Part shown: piece by piece, positions 1 to 7,930 of the stretch
How positions within the stretch are numbered: position 1 is the first letter of the stretch
Layout: each line of letters opens with the position of its first letter
NCBI RefSeq assembly: GCF_016775155.1
Contig: NZ_JAEUGD010000058.1
Location: 1 to 64,000, forward strand
DNA length: 64,000 nt
Reading direction: 5' to 3'
Source of the DNA: Fulvivirga marina
GTDB lineage: Bacteria; Bacteroidota; Bacteroidia; Cytophagales; Cyclobacteriaceae
The notes under the pieces: model-generated
Told to the model about the DNA's origin: nothing
The model's input: the letters and a program-made list of their open reading frames with translations, nothing else
Database searches by the model: none
Program-made: the position numbers and the translations under genes

Positions 1-113
1 ATATTGAAAAATGACTCTCAACTAATAAGTCAAAAGTGTACTCCTAATCATAACATAAAAAATAACATCTGTTGCCTATATCTTACACGTCATAAAACCT
101 AACCTTATTAACA

Positions 114-128
114 GCCTGATTTTCAGGC
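114..128 (-). terminator. Possible terminator after kptA
   Basis: Six-base-pair perfect stem (GCCTGA/TCAGGC, 3-nt loop) about 30 nt past the stop codon of the leftward KptA gene. It is followed on the minus strand by an AT-rich stretch but not by a clean T run, so this is a weak call. The remaining bases 1-159 show no other gene or motif. Confidence 0.3.
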
Positions 129-159
129 AACATTCCCTTTATTCACTCCGATGCAGAAT

Positions 160-717
160 TCATTCATTATTCTCCATCAAAATATACTGCACCGGTACAC
201 TTTCAGTCAACCATACACCGTTATCGGATCGGTAAAAATGAAGACCATCATTATGCATGGCTCGGGCTCTGATGTTCAGCACTACCGGTTTACCATGTCT
301 TTGCCCGACATTAATGGCGGTTTCTATGTCCAGACTCAAATGCACGTGATGCCTGCTCCCTTTGGTCAAACCGGTTTTAAGGATGTTGTCAATATTTTTA
401 CTGGCCGTACCATGATAAAGTACTTCTGGTGGCTCTATCTTCTCATAACCTAAATCTATACTTATTGAATGCCCCTGGCTGGCTCTGATCCTAGTTTTAT
501 CTTCATTAAACCTAAACCGTTTTTTGTTATTATTTTCCACAATAACTTCCAGCACCTCCATATCAATAGGCTTCCGATGTGCATTCATCTTTTCAAACAG
601 CTCTTTAACATCTGCCCATCCCTCGGGATCTAGCTCCAGTCCTATGGTCTCAGGTTTGTGTCTAAGAACCAAACTGAGAAATTTACTCAGTTCGGTCTGT
701 TTTTTCTCATTAATCAT
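160..717 (-). CDS. kptA: RNA 2'-phosphotransferase (Tpt1/KptA family)
   Basis: Predicted cytoplasmic enzyme of 185 residues, the usual size for bacterial KptA. Family members transfer a 2'-phosphate from RNA to NAD, giving ADP-ribose 1'',2''-cyclic phosphate; the physiological substrate in bacteria is uncertain. The N-terminal winged-helix part carries the family signature LSKFLSLVLRHKP (conserved Arg19 and His20), and the C-terminal ADP-ribosyltransferase-like half carries LYHGT and the SRHHVHLS motif. ATG start, no signal peptide. It stands alone between the window edge and a decayed gene upstream, so context adds nothing about its role. The family assignment is secure from the motifs. Confidence 0.93.
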   Translation of the reverse strand: MINEKKQTELSKFLSLVLRHKPETIGLELDPEGWADVKELFEKMNAHRKPIDMEVLEVIVENNNKKRFRFNEDKTRIRASQGHSISIDLGYEKIEPPEVLYHGTASKNIDNILKTGLTKGSRHHVHLSLDIETAINVGQRHGKPVVLNIRARAMHNDGLHFYRSDNGVWLTESVPVQYILMENNE

Positions 718-730
718 TTTGTATTTAAAT

Positions 731-874
731 CTACTTTATGTAGTGACTTAAACTCTCTGTACTCATGAGAGGTTTAAACTCTGACAACGAATATTCTGCC
801 CATTGGTTAATAATCAGAGGGTCATTGTCCAAAATTTTTATCACCTCTTCTTCAGACTCACATTTAGCGATCAC
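731..874 (-). pseudogene. C-terminal relic of a YCII-like gene
   Basis: Between kptA and the GH13 gene, the minus strand encodes a 47-codon stretch (first sense codon GTG after an in-frame TAA) reading VIAKCESEEEVIKILDNDP and then WAEYSLSEFKPL. This resembles the C-terminal half of YCII-family proteins, where a VIAxxESxEEVxxxLxxDP segment is typical; the N-terminal half of a ~95-residue family member is missing. It ends at a TAG at 731-733. I infer a truncated remnant; a genuine 47-residue protein is possible but less likely. The recognition rests on memory of the family pattern, not on an alignment. Confidence 0.45.
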
Positions 875-898
875 TTACCAATGATTTTATCTATTTCG

Positions 899-2635
899 TT
901 AAAGAAGTAAATAAATAATAGCCTGATATGGTTTTAAATTAACATCACTGCCTTCAACCTCGTCATCATCCATATTATCAATCATCACTTCTTTTAATTT
1001 CACATTTGCAGGAAGCGTAACTTTCACCGGCTTTTCCGAAAAGTTAAGCAGCACCAGTACTTTCTCATCATCAAGTTCTCTGGTATAAGCATACACCTGC
1101 TCATGATCTGGAAAGAGTAACTCATAGTCACCATAAACAAAAACCGGGTATTCCTTCCTAAGCTGCACCATCTTTCTGAAATAATTGAGGCAGCTAGCGG
1201 GGTCATTGTTTTCGACCTCCACATTGATGGCTTTAAAATTAGGATTTACTGCAAGCCATGGTGTTCCATTGGTAAATCCTGCATATGAAGTTGTATCCCA
1301 CTGCATAGGAGTTCTGGCATTATCTCGACTAAGGAAGTTGAGTTTTTTCATGAATTCATCCATATCCTTACCTGCTTCTTTCGCTGCCTGGTAGCTATTT
1401 ATAGCACTAATATCCTTGTAATCCGAAATATCGTCAAAATCAATATTGGTCATCCCTAGCTCATCTCCATAATAGCAATAAGGCGTACCTCTCATACTTA
1501 AAATAAATGTATTGAGCATTTTAGAAGATGCCTGCCTAAAGACATCACCGTCATTTCCAAATTTACTGACCATCCTGGGTACATCATGGTTAGCCAAAAA
1601 TATAGATAGCCACCCTTTGTCTGCAAGGGCGTTATCCCAGCGGCTATACACTTCTTTGAATTCCTTTAAGCTATACCCCCCGAGACCATTACCGATATCC
1701 ATACCTTCGAAATGATAGACCATATCAAGTTCTTTTCGCTCGGGATCAACCAATGAAATTGCATCTTCAAAAGTACTTCCTGCCCCCTCGGCCACCGTCA
1801 TGATATCATACTGACTGATTACCTCCCTGTTCATTTCCTGAAGGTATTCGTGCAGGTTAGGTCCCATGCCATAATACTTAATAATATCCTTTTCATAACC
1901 CTCTGGCAGAGGCTTAAATGTGGTATCTTTTGAAACGTATTGAAAGGCATCCATTCTAAAGCCATCAATCCCCTTGGCCAGCCAGAACCTCATGATATCG
2001 TACACTTCTTGCCTCACTTTTGGGTTTTCCCATTTCAAGTCCGGCTGTTTCCTTGAAAAGTAATGTAAATAATATGCGTTGGTTGTCGAATCGTACATCC
2101 ATGCATCACTATTGACATCAAAAAAGCTAAACCGGGGTGCCGGCTTACCCTTTTCTGCCGGCCACCAATGATAGTAATCCCGATATGGATTGTCTCTTGA
2201 GCTTCGCGACTCCTGAAACCACCGGTGCTCATCGCTACTATGATTTACTACCAGGTCCATAACCAGCCTTATATTCCTTTTGTGCATCTCCCGAAGCATC
2301 TCATCAAAATCGTCCATGGTCCCAAACTCATCCATAATGGCCTTATAGTCACTGATGTCATAGCCATTATCATCATTTGGAGATGCATAAATTGGGTTTA
2401 GCCATATCACATCTACTCCCAGGCTTTTGATGTAATCCAGCTTTTCAATAATACCTCTTAAATCCCCCACTCCATCACCATTGGTATCTTTAAAGCTTCT
2501 GGGGTAAATCTGATAGATTACCGCTTCTTTCCACCATTTTTTATTCATACTGGAGGTTGTTTGTTCTACGTCCTGTTTCTTACTACAGCCACTGAGGATC
2601 AACAGGATTAAAAGGGTTAGGGAGAATTTATTCAT
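899..2635 (-). CDS. GH13 alpha-glucosidase, lipoprotein
   Basis: Glycoside hydrolase family 13 enzyme of 578 residues, of the oligo-1,6-glucosidase / alpha-glucosidase type. The N terminus is a lipoprotein signal peptide with lipobox LSGC (Cys17), so it is probably anchored in the cell envelope. The catalytic (beta/alpha)8 barrel starts at EAVIYQIYPRSFKD. Expected catalytic residues are visible: nucleophile Asp229 in GFRMDAF, acid/base Glu283 in TVAEGAG, and the stabilising Asp351 in ANHDVPR. The loop VMDLVVNHSSDEH is typical of the oligo-1,6-glucosidase branch. It likely hydrolyses short alpha-glucans. Monocistronic by spacing and unrelated to the mannan locus. Exact bond specificity cannot be read from the motifs. 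Confidence 0.92.
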   Translation of the reverse strand: MNKFSLTLLILLILSGCSKKQDVEQTTSSMNKKWWKEAVIYQIYPRSFKDTNGDGVGDLRGIIEKLDYIKSLGVDVIWLNPIYASPNDDNGYDISDYKAIMDEFGTMDDFDEMLREMHKRNIRLVMDLVVNHSSDEHRWFQESRSSRDNPYRDYYHWWPAEKGKPAPRFSFFDVNSDAWMYDSTTNAYYLHYFSRKQPDLKWENPKVRQEVYDIMRFWLAKGIDGFRMDAFQYVSKDTTFKPLPEGYEKDIIKYYGMGPNLHEYLQEMNREVISQYDIMTVAEGAGSTFEDAISLVDPERKELDMVYHFEGMDIGNGLGGYSLKEFKEVYSRWDNALADKGWLSIFLANHDVPRMVSKFGNDGDVFRQASSKMLNTFILSMRGTPYCYYGDELGMTNIDFDDISDYKDISAINSYQAAKEAGKDMDEFMKKLNFLSRDNARTPMQWDTTSYAGFTNGTPWLAVNPNFKAINVEVENNDPASCLNYFRKMVQLRKEYPVFVYGDYELLFPDHEQVYAYTRELDDEKVLVLLNFSEKPVKVTLPANVKLKEVMIDNMDDDEVEGSDVNLKPYQAIIYLLL

Positions 2636-2754
2636 AAAAGCATTCTTAGTATCTTCTGTTAACCCAATATAACACTTTCATCACCTTTATATCAAATGGC
2701 TAATGAGCAGGAACCGTAAGAAGCCCTTTAGGGTTAAGTTTTAAACATTACATT

Positions 2755-3519
2755 ATGCAAGATAATTGGCAATTTATAGTGCTTATAATTCTGTTAAGGT
2801 ATGTGATCGTAGCCGGCATAGCTTATCTTACCTGGTATGTTTTAAAGCGCCGGGCCTGGTCATACAAAAAGATCCAGGTCAAATTTCCTCAGAATAAGGA
2901 CTACCTTAGAGAAATTACATATTCATTGGTCACGATAATTATCTTTACCACAGTAGCAATGACACTTTTTAGCCCGTGGGTAAAACCTCACACATTAATC
3001 TATGACAATATACCTACCCTAGGAATTGCTTACTTCATATTAAGCATAGTAATGATCATCTTTGTACATGATACTTATTTCTACTGGATGCACCGGTTGA
3101 TGCACCATAAAAAGTTATATCGAATAACTCATTTGGTTCATCATAAATCAACAAACCCAAGTCCATGGGCTGCGTTCGCTTTTCATCCTATTGAGGCTTT
3201 TATTGAAGCCGGGATAATCATATTGACTGTATTTCTCTTTCCCGTTCACAAACTGGCTATAGCACTATTCCTCATTTTCATGATCATTTATAATGTATAT
3301 GGGCATCTCGGTTATGAACTATACCCTAAAGGGTTTTACAAGCATTGGCTGGGAAAATGGCTAAACACTTCCGTGAATCACAACATGCATCATGAATATG
3401 TAAAAGGAAATTATGGCCTGTATTTCACCTTTTGGGACAGGCTTATGGGGACAATACACATGGGCTATGAGGCTCGGTTTGATGAAGTGAAAAACAGAAT
3501 CACCAACAAAAACCAATAA
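2755..3519 (+). CDS. Sterol desaturase / fatty acid hydroxylase family membrane protein
   Basis: Integral membrane di-iron protein of 254 residues. Several hydrophobic segments (about residues 7-30, 53-72, 88-105 and 145-180) surround the histidine clusters that define the family: HDTYFYWMHRLMHH (from His105), HLVHH (126-130) and HNMHH (209-213). Family members hydroxylate or desaturate lipids, sterols or carotenoids using a non-haem di-iron centre; the substrate here is unknown. It is transcribed away from the GH13 gene and converges with the TonB-domain gene, so it is probably monocistronic. ATG start 235 nt upstream of the first histidine cluster region is the only sensible choice. Confidence 0.9.
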   Translation: MQDNWQFIVLIILLRYVIVAGIAYLTWYVLKRRAWSYKKIQVKFPQNKDYLREITYSLVTIIIFTTVAMTLFSPWVKPHTLIYDNIPTLGIAYFILSIVMIIFVHDTYFYWMHRLMHHKKLYRITHLVHHKSTNPSPWAAFAFHPIEAFIEAGIIILTVFLFPVHKLAIALFLIFMIIYNVYGHLGYELYPKGFYKHWLGKWLNTSVNHNMHHEYVKGNYGLYFTFWDRLMGTIHMGYEARFDEVKNRITNKNQ

Positions 3520-3559
3520 CTGCCCCCTAAACCTTTTCTCAATTGACAACTTCCTGCTC

Positions 3560-4333
3560 TTAGTTAAATGTAATTGGAAGTATCATTCTTACGGGCACAG
3601 GTTTACCCCATTGATAGCCAGGACTCCAGTCAGGCATTTTACTGACCGCATACTGTGCTGCCTCATCACAGCCACCTCCAATACCTCTTACTACAGTGAC
3701 TTCTGAAGTTGTTCCATCAGGGTTAATAACAAATTGAACGAATACCTTACCTGTAACTTTCTTTTCCAAGGCCTCAGGTGGATATACTAAGTAATTTCCC
3801 AGCATTTCATAAAGCCTGCTTATTCCTCCCGGGAATTTTGGAGGGTCTTCCACAATAATAAAGAGTTCCTTTTCTTCATCTGCTGTTGATTCAGCCTTTT
3901 CGGCATCATAATTATCTATTAATAATGGCTTTAACCCTGGGTAATCATTTTTTCTTATGTACATCCCCTTTGCAAACTCTTCCTTTTTAGAAATAATGAG
4001 CAAAAGTGAATCTGGCAGTTTATCACTACCCAATAATTTATTGTCAGCAAATGTGGCATCAATAGCGCCTTCCGCACGCATTACATAGCGAAACGCCCCT
4101 TGTTTAAGGCCACTGCTATCATAATTAATCTCCATTATCAAAGAGCTATCCATTCTATACTCCACAACATTTCCAACAAAGTGTTTACCATCAACATTTA
4201 TATTGGCAATACGATAATGTGTAGCGAGTTCAGGCAGAGTAATTTTCCCTTTTCCATTGTAGTAAATTGTGTACTGACTTAATGCTCCACCAGACACACT
4301 AGCAAGTAACAAGAGTGTAATCAATAATTTCAT
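3560..4333 (-). CDS. Secreted protein with TonB C-terminal domain
   Basis: About 257 residues from the ATG at 4333; a longer frame would need a TTG at 4354, and the ATG gives a clean signal peptide (MKLLITLLLLASVSGGALSQ). The last ~90 residues form a TonB C-terminal fold: PPKFPGG, then GKVFVQFVINPDGTTSEV and the PDWSPGYQWGKPVPV segment. In this family the domain contacts outer-membrane receptors, but here there is no N-terminal cytoplasmic-membrane anchor or proline-rich spacer, so it is not a classical energy-transducing TonB. The middle part (about 20-160) is unassigned. It lies just downstream of a GNAT gene (23-nt gap) and may be co-transcribed with it and the helicase. Confidence 0.8.
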   Translation of the reverse strand: MKLLITLLLLASVSGGALSQYTIYYNGKGKITLPELATHYRIANINVDGKHFVGNVVEYRMDSSLIMEINYDSSGLKQGAFRYVMRAEGAIDATFADNKLLGSDKLPDSLLLIISKKEEFAKGMYIRKNDYPGLKPLLIDNYDAEKAESTADEEKELFIIVEDPPKFPGGISRLYEMLGNYLVYPPEALEKKVTGKVFVQFVINPDGTTSEVTVVRGIGGGCDEAAQYAVSKMPDWSPGYQWGKPVPVRMILPITFN

Positions 4334-4355
4334 AAAACAGATACAATAATTCAAA

Positions 4356-4787
4356 CTAAATATCCAACCTCATCTCGAAAGAGTGTTCATTTTCCCCGAC
4401 AATTACAAAGCCGCATTTCTCATACAGCTTCCTGGCATTATTCTCTTTCAGTACACTTAAAAACAGAGAATCAATAGAATCGGGGGCTTCAGCTATAAGC
4501 TCACGAATGATCTTGCGACCAAACCCTCTTCTCTGAAACTCAGGGGCAATCTGGAATTGGATGATCTCTATAAAATTTTCTTCTGATGACGTCTTGATCA
4601 AACCAACCCGCTCATCTCCATGAAAAATGATCCTGGCTCCCTCAAATTTATAATTGAGCGCTTTATAGTGGTTTTCCCTATCTACCTTAAACCCTGCTTT
4701 CAACAGGTGAGGAGTCATAGTTTCCTCTCTTAACCAGAGCAAGTACTCAATATCCGAAGCCAGTGCTTTTTTAAAAGTAAATTCCAA
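4356..4787 (-). CDS. GNAT family N-acetyltransferase
   Basis: 143-residue GNAT-fold protein. The acetyl-CoA binding motif A is visible as IAPEFQRRGFGRKIIREL (about 76-93) followed by the LSVLKENNARKLYEKCGF segment typical of motif B. Substrate unknown. The frame begins with TTG at 4787, directly preceded by GAGAGG; no upstream ATG is available because the helicase stop (4803-4805) lies in the same frame five codons earlier. The 15-nt gap to the helicase suggests co-transcription. Confidence 0.85.
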   Translation of the reverse strand: MEFTFKKALASDIEYLLWLREETMTPHLLKAGFKVDRENHYKALNYKFEGARIIFHGDERVGLIKTSSEENFIEIIQFQIAPEFQRRGFGRKIIRELIAEAPDSIDSLFLSVLKENNARKLYEKCGFVIVGENEHSFEMRLDI

Positions 4788-4802
4788 CCTCTCTTCAGTA
4801 TC

Positions 4803-5945
4803 TTAGTACCCTTTCAGATCAATGTTTTCACTATCTATCATGGTCACGGGTTTACCCATCTTCTTTTGAATCACCTTAAAGTGGTGCTGATCTTCCGGAG
4901 TTATGAATGAAATCGCATCTCCTTTAGCATCGGCACGCCCTGTTCTACCGATTCGATGGACATAGTCTTTAGGTGACCGGGGCAGATCATAGTTGATCAC
5001 ATAAGGCAAAAACTCTATATCTATACCTCTGGCCAGCAGGTCTGTCGCTACTAATACCCGCAGCCTGCCTCTCTTAAAATCAGACAACGCCTCTATCCTG
5101 GTGTTTTGTCCTTTTTTACTATGGATCGCTTCAGCGTCTATACCGTTTTTGCGGAGTTTATTAGTCACATTGTCGGCTTTCTGAACCGTGGAGGTAAAAA
5201 CCAGTACGTGCCTGATGTTATTTTCTTTGATCAAATACCTCAACAAAGGTCCCTTCTTCTCCTGAGGCACGAAGTAAGCCAGTTGGCTAATCTGATCTAT
5301 ATTCTCCTCCACGGCTTTCACCTCGATCACTTCAGGATCATTTAATAGAAACTGATTGATCTCCTTAACGTCATTGCTCAGGGTGGCGGAGAACAAAAGG
5401 TTCTGTCTTCTGGCAGGCAGAAGTTCAAAAATTCGATTCATCTCTTCCTTGAAACCCAGATTAAGCATTTTATCTGCCTCATCCAGCACCAAGACCTCAA
5501 CCGCTGAAAGTTGTACTGCCTTGGATTCCACCAACTCCAAAAGCCTGCCTGGTGTAGCCACCAGTACATTAACCCCATAAAGTGCTTTCATCTGAGGGTT
5601 AATCGACACCCCTCCATAGACCGCCATGGACCTGACCATATCAGGCAGTTCAGAGCCAAAATCATGAAACACTTCATTGACCTGAATCGCCAGTTCGCGG
5701 GTTGGTACCAGTACCAGCACGCTGATGAACCTGCTTTTATCCATTATCCTGCCTTCCAGGTTAGTCAGGATCGGCAGCACATAACTGGCTGTTTTACCCG
5801 AACCTGTCTTGGCGATGCCGAGCACGTCCTTTCTGCGCAATACTGCAGGTATGGCTTTCTCCTGGATAGGATAAGGTTTTAAATATTTTTGACTGGCAAG
5901 TGCCTGTAGTAAAGATGGAGCCAGCCCCAGAGCATCAAATGACAT
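4803..5945 (-). CDS. DEAD-box RNA helicase (RhlE-like)
   Basis: ATP-dependent RNA helicase of 380 residues from the ATG at 5945 (a TTG at 5987 would add 14 unconvincing residues). Motifs in order: Q motif with YPIQEKAIP, Walker A AKTGSGKT (about 45-52), PTRELA, GG, TPGR, the name-giving DEAD box in VLDEADKM, SAT, and in the second RecA domain the ATDLLARGID and HRIGRTGR motifs. The protein ends soon after the second RecA domain, without the long basic tail of many RhlE proteins. Probable roles are RNA structure remodelling, ribosome assembly or cold adaptation. First gene of a likely helicase-GNAT-TonB-domain transcription unit. Confidence 0.95.
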   Translation of the reverse strand: MSFDALGLAPSLLQALASQKYLKPYPIQEKAIPAVLRRKDVLGIAKTGSGKTASYVLPILTNLEGRIMDKSRFISVLVLVPTRELAIQVNEVFHDFGSELPDMVRSMAVYGGVSINPQMKALYGVNVLVATPGRLLELVESKAVQLSAVEVLVLDEADKMLNLGFKEEMNRIFELLPARRQNLLFSATLSNDVKEINQFLLNDPEVIEVKAVEENIDQISQLAYFVPQEKKGPLLRYLIKENNIRHVLVFTSTVQKADNVTNKLRKNGIDAEAIHSKKGQNTRIEALSDFKRGRLRVLVATDLLARGIDIEFLPYVINYDLPRSPKDYVHRIGRTGRADAKGDAISFITPEDQHHFKVIQKKMGKPVTMIDSENIDLKGY

Positions 5946-6075
5946 GAAAGAGTGCTTATTAAGATGAAGGATATATTTCAGGCACAAATATATTGAGAAT
6001 TAATTTCAGAAAGCATAATTAGCCCTAAGGTTTGGGCTGGTTACTACGGAAAAGTGATGGTATCAGGGAGGCTTT

Positions 6076-6318
6076 CTAATTCTTCTTTCGTATTTGGCGC
6101 AAATACAACTGCTCTACCTTATCCCTTGCCCAGGGGGTCTTTCTTAAAAAGTTAAGACTGGACTTAATGGATGGATTGCTATTGAAGCAACGTATATTCA
6201 CTCTGGCTCCCATTTCATCCCAGCCCAATCTCTCCACAAGGAATTCCAGTATATCTGCCAGTTTCACTCCGTGCAGAGGGTTATTGGGCTGTTCTTCAGG
6301 TTTACCTGTTTTTGTCAT
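6076..6318 (-). CDS. VF530 family small DNA-binding protein
   Basis: 80-residue protein matching the VF530 (DUF2132) family: [42 protein letters not shown] followed by FLRKTPWAR is the conserved core of this family almost end to end. Family members are small helical proteins proposed to bind DNA, with unknown physiological role. It follows the metallo-hydrolase gene by 18 nt on the same strand, so the two are probably co-transcribed. Confidence 0.88.
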   Translation of the reverse strand: MTKTGKPEEQPNNPLHGVKLADILEFLVERLGWDEMGARVNIRCFNSNPSIKSSLNFLRKTPWARDKVEQLYLRQIRKKN

Positions 6319-6336
6319 AGATTATGTCTTATTCGC

Positions 6337-7056
6337 TTAAGCTGAGTCATTCAGAAATTTGTTGTAATAGTTAACAACCTGCCCTCTATTGACCGGGCCA
6401 CCGTGCCCAAGATAGAACTGTTCACATTTTTCAGCCAATACTTTGCCAAAGCTAGCTTTTAATTCAATTAAATTATCATGAAAAGGAGGATGTTTGATCC
6501 TTGAACGGAACATGACCCCTCCCAGCAATATTCCCGAGGCCATCATATCCATAATTATGGCTTCACCATTGGCCAGTATGACCGATAAAGAACCGGGGGT
6601 ATGGCCTGGCGTATGGATTACTTTCCCGTTAGTTCCCCAGGAACTCAGGTCATACTCTTCTCCCTCCTCCAGCATGATATCCGGGGTAAAACGCTTTGCT
6701 CTTTGGTCTTTTACCAAGGCTCTGAAAAGCTTCCATTGAGGCTTATTTACTTTCATGGTAGACACATCGGCACGTCCGGCCCGGTAGGCAGGTTCATCAG
6801 CTTTATGAGCCAATATGGACGCTCCGAATATTTTCTTCAGGCTTGCTGCACTTCCAAAGTGATCAATATGCCCATGAGTGACCACGATCAGATCTATGTC
6901 ATCTGGGTTGATTTTATGCCTTTTTAGTTGACGGAGTATTCTGCCCTCACAATTTGGAATGCCTGTATCTACCAGTATATGTTTTTGATCCCCTTTGATT
7001 AAAAAACAATTGATAAGGCCTCCCGGCCAGATAGCTATTGGAATTATTTTGCTCAT
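6337..7056 (-). CDS. Metallo-beta-lactamase fold hydrolase
   Basis: 239-residue MBL-fold enzyme. The zinc-binding motif THGHIDHFG (His61, His63, Asp65, His66) is intact, the next metal histidine sits in HTPGHTPGSL (about 155), and the last in LGHGGPV near the C terminus. No signal peptide, so cytoplasmic. The substrate cannot be deduced; many proteins of this subgroup are glyoxalase II-like or general hydrolases. It lies between a Crp/Fnr regulator (upstream, 57-nt gap) and the VF530 gene, a pairing that suggests control by the regulator. Confidence 0.88.
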   Translation of the reverse strand: MSKIIPIAIWPGGLINCFLIKGDQKHILVDTGIPNCEGRILRQLKRHKINPDDIDLIVVTHGHIDHFGSAASLKKIFGASILAHKADEPAYRAGRADVSTMKVNKPQWKLFRALVKDQRAKRFTPDIMLEEGEEYDLSSWGTNGKVIHTPGHTPGSLSVILANGEAIIMDMMASGILLGGVMFRSRIKHPPFHDNLIELKASFGKVLAEKCEQFYLGHGGPVNRGQVVNYYNKFLNDSA

Positions 7057-7113
7057 AGTTTTAAATTTTACTTCAAAACTATAGGCCGTTCGGCCGGTAA
7101 AAAATCACATATG

Positions 7114-7695
7114 TTACTTAATCTCTTTTCTGATCCGACTAAGGGATTGAGGCTTGATGCCCAGATATGAGGCCAGGTGCTTAACAGGTGTGTGAAGTGC
7201 AATTTCAGCCTTTTTTTTGAGCAGTTTTTCGTAACGGTCCGAAGCTGACAGCGTCTGAAGAGCATTGACCCGCTCTGTCATTTTCAGGATATAATTCTCA
7301 TAAACACCCTGACAAAACACCGCCCACTCTGAAATTTCGGCATAAAGCGCTTTATAATCTGGTTTTGTTATGAATAGCAACTTGCAATCGGAAATACACT
7401 GAATACTATAGGAAGAAGATGTGTCTTTCAGGAAGCTCTCGAAGGAAGTAACCAACTCTCCCGCAGATAATATATCGGTGGTCACCTCGTTTCCGTCATG
7501 GTCTATATAAAAACACCTCACGAACCCCGAGACAATAAAATATAATTTTTGAGGCTTTTGACCCGCTTTAAGCAGGCACTCATTTTTCTTGCAGTTTAAT
7601 GGGTGGAATGAGGAGCTTAAAAGCTCCTTTTCTTGAGGCGAAATAGAAACCCTGTTTTCTACTGCATTTATTAATATTTCCTGATGCCGTCCCAT
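7114..7695 (-). CDS. Crp/Fnr family transcriptional regulator
   Basis: 193-residue regulator with an N-terminal cyclic-nucleotide-binding-like barrel (about 25-120, including YFIVSGFVRCFYIDHDGNEVTTDIL) and a C-terminal winged helix ending in VKHLASYLGIKPQSLSRIRKEI. The arrangement is that of the common Bacteroidota Crp-like regulators that sit next to redox or detoxification genes and lack the cysteine cluster of Fnr. The ligand is unknown. It is immediately upstream of the MBL-fold gene in the same orientation. Confidence 0.9.
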   Translation of the reverse strand: MGRHQEILINAVENRVSISPQEKELLSSSFHPLNCKKNECLLKAGQKPQKLYFIVSGFVRCFYIDHDGNEVTTDILSAGELVTSFESFLKDTSSSYSIQCISDCKLLFITKPDYKALYAEISEWAVFCQGVYENYILKMTERVNALQTLSASDRYEKLLKKKAEIALHTPVKHLASYLGIKPQSLSRIRKEIK

Positions 7696-7846
7696 ACAAA
7701 CTTATTAACTAAGATAGCTACTCCACCCTACGCCAATCTAAATCCTGAAAGCCGAAGCTAAAATCAATGTCAGGAGAAATGTCCTTCATTTTGATGGATT
7801 ATCCTTTTCCTTCTTCATCGACATTGAACATAACAAAAAGCATGAC

Positions 7847-7873
7847 TTGGGTTTTAAAAGTAAATAAACCCAA
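7847..7873. terminator. Possible terminator between permease and Crp genes
   Basis: Inverted repeat TTGGGTTT / AAACCCAA with an 11-nt AT-rich loop in the 235-nt spacer between the end of the permease gene (7931) and the Crp gene (7695). Placed downstream of the leftward permease operon, it could end that transcript. The rest of the spacer holds no gene I can support. Only an 8-bp stem, so tentative. Confidence 0.35.
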
Positions 7874-7930
7874 AACCAATTACGCAGACCAGACTATATC
7901 GATTTTTTTAATTACCATATAGCAACAAGA

